From JANRKB01 sp033763695 (GTDB taxonomy: Bacteria > Planctomycetota > Phycisphaerae > Phycisphaerales > UBA1924), in NCBI GenBank assembly GCA_033763695.1, contig JANRKB010000026.1, positions 3,484-67,483 of the forward strand: 64,000 nucleotides of DNA, read 5' to 3'. Positions 60,643 through 64,000 of this stretch are shown here, one piece after another. The position numbers were made by a program, and so were the translations under genes. The notes beneath the pieces were generated by a model that worked only from the letters and a program-made list of their open reading frames with translations, was not told the origin of the DNA and searched no databases. Every line of letters starts with the position of its first letter. Position 1 is the stretch's first letter.

Positions 60643-61653
60643 TCACCCGAGTGACGCCACGCGCTCTGATTCGGCTGGCGAAACCAGTTCGCAGTACTCA
60701 GGCCGATCGGCCGCGTCGCGATGGCGATAGGCACGAATCACGCGCCGGTCTTTCAGAACAAACGCGCCCGGCATCTGGAACCCGTCTCCATCCAGCCCAC
60801 CGACGCCATGCCGCGCGAGAATGCCCGCCGAGAAGCCGCGCACCCACACCCGTGCGCCGAACAGCTCGCCCAGCGTCCCGCGTCGGAGCCCGAACGCACG
60901 ATAGAGATTTCGATCCGGATCGCTGATGCGTGAGACATCAACCAGTCCGTATCGCGTCGCCTCGGCCGCGGCCTTCGCCTCGCTCGACTGTGTTACGAGC
61001 ACGATCCTGGTTCCGCTGCGTTCGATCTCGGCGCGATCGCGTGCGAGATCTGCCAGCGCCTCGCGGCAGAACGTACACCCGGCGTGCCGCAGCAGCACGA
61101 CCAGCACGCCCGCTCCTTCTGACAACGAGCCAAGGGAGGTGCCGCGCTGGTCGCGGGCCTGCTCGAGCACGTGAGCATCAATCACATCCAGCGGTGCATC
61201 CTCGATCCATCGCCGCTCGCGTTCGTTCGCCAACCACGCATATCGCAGGCTCAATGCAAACGCGGGCCACCAGAGCAAATCGTTTGTCAGGATCGTCAGG
61301 CCAAAGTGCGGCGGGACTTGCTTCTCCACCCAGCACGCCCACACAAACCCGATCGGCCCAAAGACCTTGCCGAGCAGCCCGACCAGGACAATCGGCCAGT
61401 GTCGCGCGATGTCACGTGATGCGATCGCGTAGCCGACGCCGTAGACGCCGACGATCATGCCGATGCACTGCCAGAGGAACGGATAGTTCGGCTGCTCCAT
61501 CCCCACGAGCCGCCAGAACGCGCCCGGGAACAGCACCGCCCACGCACCCCACGCCACGTTGTACACAGCCGCGGCAAGCAGCCACCCACGAATCCACGTC
61601 GGCTGCGCAGGCCGCGAAAGCCCAGCCAGCGATGTCGCACGGCGTTGTGTCAT
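60643..61653 (-). CDS. Membrane protein fused to a SelL-like peroxiredoxin domain
   Basis: The 336-residue product has an N-terminal half with four predicted helices (WLLAAAVYNVAWGAWAVLFP, LWQCIGMIVGVYGVGYAIA, WPIVLVGLLGKVFGPIGFVWACW, LLWWPAFALSLRYAWL) and a C-terminal AhpC/TSA-2 domain with the redox motif CTFC in LLRHAGCTFCREALADLA (about residue 200). The CxxC lies where SelL-type proteins of other phyla have UxxU or CxxC. It probably reduces peroxides or disulfides at the membrane. ATG at 61653 chosen; the longer frame has low-complexity sequence. Confidence 0.75.
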   Translation of the reverse strand: MTQRRATSLAGLSRPAQPTWIRGWLLAAAVYNVAWGAWAVLFPGAFWRLVGMEQPNYPFLWQCIGMIVGVYGVGYAIASRDIARHWPIVLVGLLGKVFGPIGFVWACWVEKQVPPHFGLTILTNDLLWWPAFALSLRYAWLANERERRWIEDAPLDVIDAHVLEQARDQRGTSLGSLSEGAGVLVVLLRHAGCTFCREALADLARDRAEIERSGTRIVLVTQSSEAKAAAEATRYGLVDVSRISDPDRNLYRAFGLRRGTLGELFGARVWVRGFSAGILARHGVGGLDGDGFQMPGAFVLKDRRVIRAYRHRDAADRPEYCELVSPAESERVASLG

Positions 61654-61754
61654 GACTGCTGCGTTTCGTCCACCGACGCGCCCTGGATTCCAGAGCACTG
61701 ACACCGAAATGCCTGCCAGCGATGCCGAGCGTCGGACTGTGCGGTCACTGACGC

Positions 61755-62273
61755 CTACGCCGTCCAATCACCCGCGTACGCCAGCTTGAACCCGGGCGCA
61801 TCGCGCTCGGCCAAGTTGTAGATGCGCTTGGCGATCTGGCGCAGGTGCAGGGCGTCGTGCGCGGCCCAGGATGCCATCAAGTCGCCCGCACGCAGCGGCC
61901 CGAACGTGGGATGGCGGTACGTGTTCTCCCATCTCGGTGCGGCCACAGACGCAAGCCACGCGACCGATTCAGCGCGTTCGCGCTCGAACGCGTCCAGCAC
62001 CGGCGCGAGTTCACGCTGGTTGTATCCGCGTCGCTCGGCAATCTGATCGTGGCTCAGATCGGCCCATGGCCGGGCCGGGTCCTCCAGCGTACTCCGGACC
62101 CGCGCACGAAAGTCCTCACGCTCTTCATCGAGCAGGTGGCAGCAGATCTCAAGGATCGACCAATGCTGCGGCGCAGGCTTAAACCGCGCGTCCTCGAGTG
62201 ACACGATCCCCACGCCCGCGCGAAGCGCAGCAGGAAACGCCGCCAGCCTGGCGATCAACGCTCGTTCATTCAT
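61755..62273 (-). CDS. DinB family protein (DinB_2)
   Basis: The 172-residue four-helix-bundle protein has His in EICCHLLDEE (about residue 46) and a His pair in WAAHDALHLRQI (about residues 139 and 143), the expected metal triad of the DinB/YfiT superfamily. Its role may be thiol transfer or detoxification. It is the first of a minus-strand pair with the membrane-peroxiredoxin gene 101 bp downstream. Confidence 0.88.
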   Translation of the reverse strand: MNERALIARLAAFPAALRAGVGIVSLEDARFKPAPQHWSILEICCHLLDEEREDFRARVRSTLEDPARPWADLSHDQIAERRGYNQRELAPVLDAFERERAESVAWLASVAAPRWENTYRHPTFGPLRAGDLMASWAAHDALHLRQIAKRIYNLAERDAPGFKLAYAGDWTA

Positions 62274-62329
62274 GTCATGCTCCGCGGCCGCACGTCAGAA
62301 CGCGGCACACTTCACGGATCGCGCCGCGA

Positions 62330-63052
62330 TCACGATGAGCCGCCGCGCATGCGATCCACACCTTCGGGGAACGGATACGTCGGGAACACGCCGACGTTGC
62401 CGAATCGCCACATGTTGGGTGAGGCGTAGACGTCGCCGCGGAAGCCCGCGTTGAACATCGTGCGCAGCACGGATTCAAAGCTCGGCTCGAAGCCATCGCG
62501 ATCAACCAGTCGATTCGCACGCGCGTTGAGGAAGCTCACGCTCGCCACCGGCAGACGCTCGCGGCGATCGTGCAGCATCTTGGTTACGGTGCTGAAGCCG
62601 CGCGACAGGTCTTCGAGCGTGAAGTGATCACGCCCGCGCGGGCGGAGAATCGCGAGGATGAGCAGGCTGTCCAGGTCATACTTGAGGACATACGGCTCCT
62701 TGTCGTGAGCCGCGTGGACGTTGACAGCCTTCTGGAACACTTCGGCGTAACTCGTCACGGTGTGCGCAGTCCACTGGCTGGTGGTCACGAGCTCGCATAA
62801 CTGAGCGATGACGCCGTGCGAGTTGTCATGATCGTTCACGCCGCACACGACGGTGCGATAGCGGCCGTCAAGCAGGTCGCGCAGCAGATCCTGGCCCCAC
62901 GCGATACGGATGCGCTCGGTACCGACAAGCTTGCCGCCGGCGTTGGGCAGAAGCGAGACGCGATCGGGGAACTGATCTGACGAGAGCAGGCATTCGGTGT
63001 CGTCGTCATACAGGCGGCACCCGGTGATCGCCGCCTTCGAGGTGGTGGACAT
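62330..63052 (-). CDS. Conserved-looking hypothetical protein
   Basis: The 240-residue soluble product is not recognised. It has ordinary composition (RIRIAWGQDLLRDLLDGRYRTVVCGVNDHDNSHGVIAQL, KEPYVLKYDLDSLLILAIL), and no signal peptide or membrane segment. The start ATG at 63052 follows GGAGG, which strongly favours it over the longer frame. It lies downstream of the rRNA operon end on the same strand, 217 bp after the rRNA terminator. That gap (63053-63268) shows no gene. Confidence 0.7.
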   Translation of the reverse strand: MSTTSKAAITGCRLYDDDTECLLSSDQFPDRVSLLPNAGGKLVGTERIRIAWGQDLLRDLLDGRYRTVVCGVNDHDNSHGVIAQLCELVTTSQWTAHTVTSYAEVFQKAVNVHAAHDKEPYVLKYDLDSLLILAILRPRGRDHFTLEDLSRGFSTVTKMLHDRRERLPVASVSFLNARANRLVDRDGFEPSFESVLRTMFNAGFRGDVYASPNMWRFGNVGVFPTYPFPEGVDRMRGGSS

Positions 63053-63268
63053 AGAGGACCTCCATGGAAAGAACTCAAACGACCATGGGATCCTACCGCG
63101 CCGTCGGCCGAAGCACACGGGCGACCCGCAGAACTGATGTGAGGGAAACTGCCAGGGCGGGACAGCACAGCCGTGCGCGGGCCACGAGAAGGTGGCAAGC
63201 GGCACGCGCCCATGGGAGAGCAGCGTCTGGCGCCGTCAGGGCAAGATGGGCGTCCGAGTGTGTGCAGA

Positions 63269-63311
63269 GGAAAAATGAAAAGGGCTCCACGAGGTTTACC
63301 TCGAGGAGCCC
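63269..63311 (-). terminator. Terminator of the rRNA operon
   Basis: GGGCTCC...GGAGCCC (63282-63288 with 63305-63311) encloses an inner stem GAGGT/ACCTC. On the minus strand the stem is followed by TTTTCATTTTTCC. It lies 5 bp past the 5S end. Confidence 0.9.
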
Positions 63312-63315
63312 AAGC

Positions 63316-63421
63316 GTCGGCGATGACCTACTTTCCCGCAGTGCAGTATCATCGGCGGCAAAGGCTTAACTGCTGTGTTCGGGATGGGAACAGGTGTTGC
63401 CCTTTGCCAATGGTCACCGAC
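63316..63421 (-). rRNA. rrf: 5S ribosomal RNA
   Basis: The minus strand shows the conserved 5S core CCCATCCCGAACACAGCAGT with TTAAGC following, and GCGGGAAAGTAGGTC. Ends GTCGG.../...CCGAC pair to close helix I. End positions are accurate to a few bases. Confidence 0.95.
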
Positions 63422-63589
63422 AAACCGACCAACCGTCTTTCGACGGCCGGCGAGTCCAACCGGTAGGACACGAATGTTGAGTCATAGACGATTGTGGGTT
63501 GTTACAACCCGAATCTTGCAGCGCCGTGTGACAGAGTGAGGAGACCACGCGGGGTGGACTCCACCAAACTGCGCCACGGCGGCTGGTTG

Positions 63590-64000
<411 letters not shown>

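Overview
The window is a GC-rich (about 65 percent by eye) chromosomal segment of a free-living planctomycete, most likely of the class Phycisphaerae. Pointers are two PEP-CTERM proteins, a secreted protein ending in the GC-type dockerin pair, several stand-alone type II pseudopilins, a LuxR/PAS regulator and a hybrid kinase with a membrane N-terminus, genes for lipid A (lpxI) and peptidoglycan (murC, murB, ddl), and no ftsA or ftsZ after an ftsQ-like gene. The assignment rests on protein content, not on an rRNA comparison.

Layout. 0-5 kb: start of an ABC transporter (minus strand), an isolated mraZ, a flavin reductase and a plus-strand pseudopilin cluster. 5-16 kb: a glycosyltransferase, an amidohydrolase, a LolA-like/TlpA thioredoxin, another pseudopilin, two small paralogous membrane proteins, a hybrid histidine kinase, an M24 peptidase and a PEP-CTERM protein. 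16-26 kb: malate dehydrogenase, a CpeT-FKBP fusion, a dockerin-anchored surface protein, a hydrolase, and an AAA ATPase/VWA pair. 26-34 kb: a LuxR/PAS regulator, a degenerate HPt-like protein, an acetyl-xylan-esterase-like hydrolase and the minus-strand cell-wall run murC-murB-ddl-ftsQ-like. 34-42 kb: a carbohydrate locus (GH94 phosphorylase, pseudopilin, PEP-CTERM protein, COG5368 glucanase-like lipoprotein) with a LacI-family regulator and four matching operator-like palindromes. 42-46 kb: lpxI followed by a 2.6-kb repeat island. 46-56 kb: sppA, gyrA, pgi, aroB, rsfS, purN and a STAS protein. 56-64 kb: an M28/PDZ peptidase, tRNA-Ser(TGA), a flavin amine oxidase, a membrane-peroxiredoxin fusion, a DinB protein, and the end of an rRNA operon (23S 3' part and 5S, minus strand).

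The most striking part is 43.35-45.95 kb. A REP-associated tyrosine transposase (RAYT) gene lies between copies of a 109-bp element made of two hairpins inside terminal inverted repeats. There are five full copies, all 109 bp and all in one orientation, and one stem position covaries between copies. Heptamer-based modules sit between them, and the whole is flanked by two similar composites with the same order and orientation. This looks like a REPtron in a lineage where I know of no description of one. A second, unrelated structured repeat of about 125 bp occurs at 5.2 and 59.2 kb, and heptamer or octamer simple repeats occur in several other gaps, three of them directly after stop codons.

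All calls come from reading the sequence. Family assignments rest on motifs and were not checked by database search.
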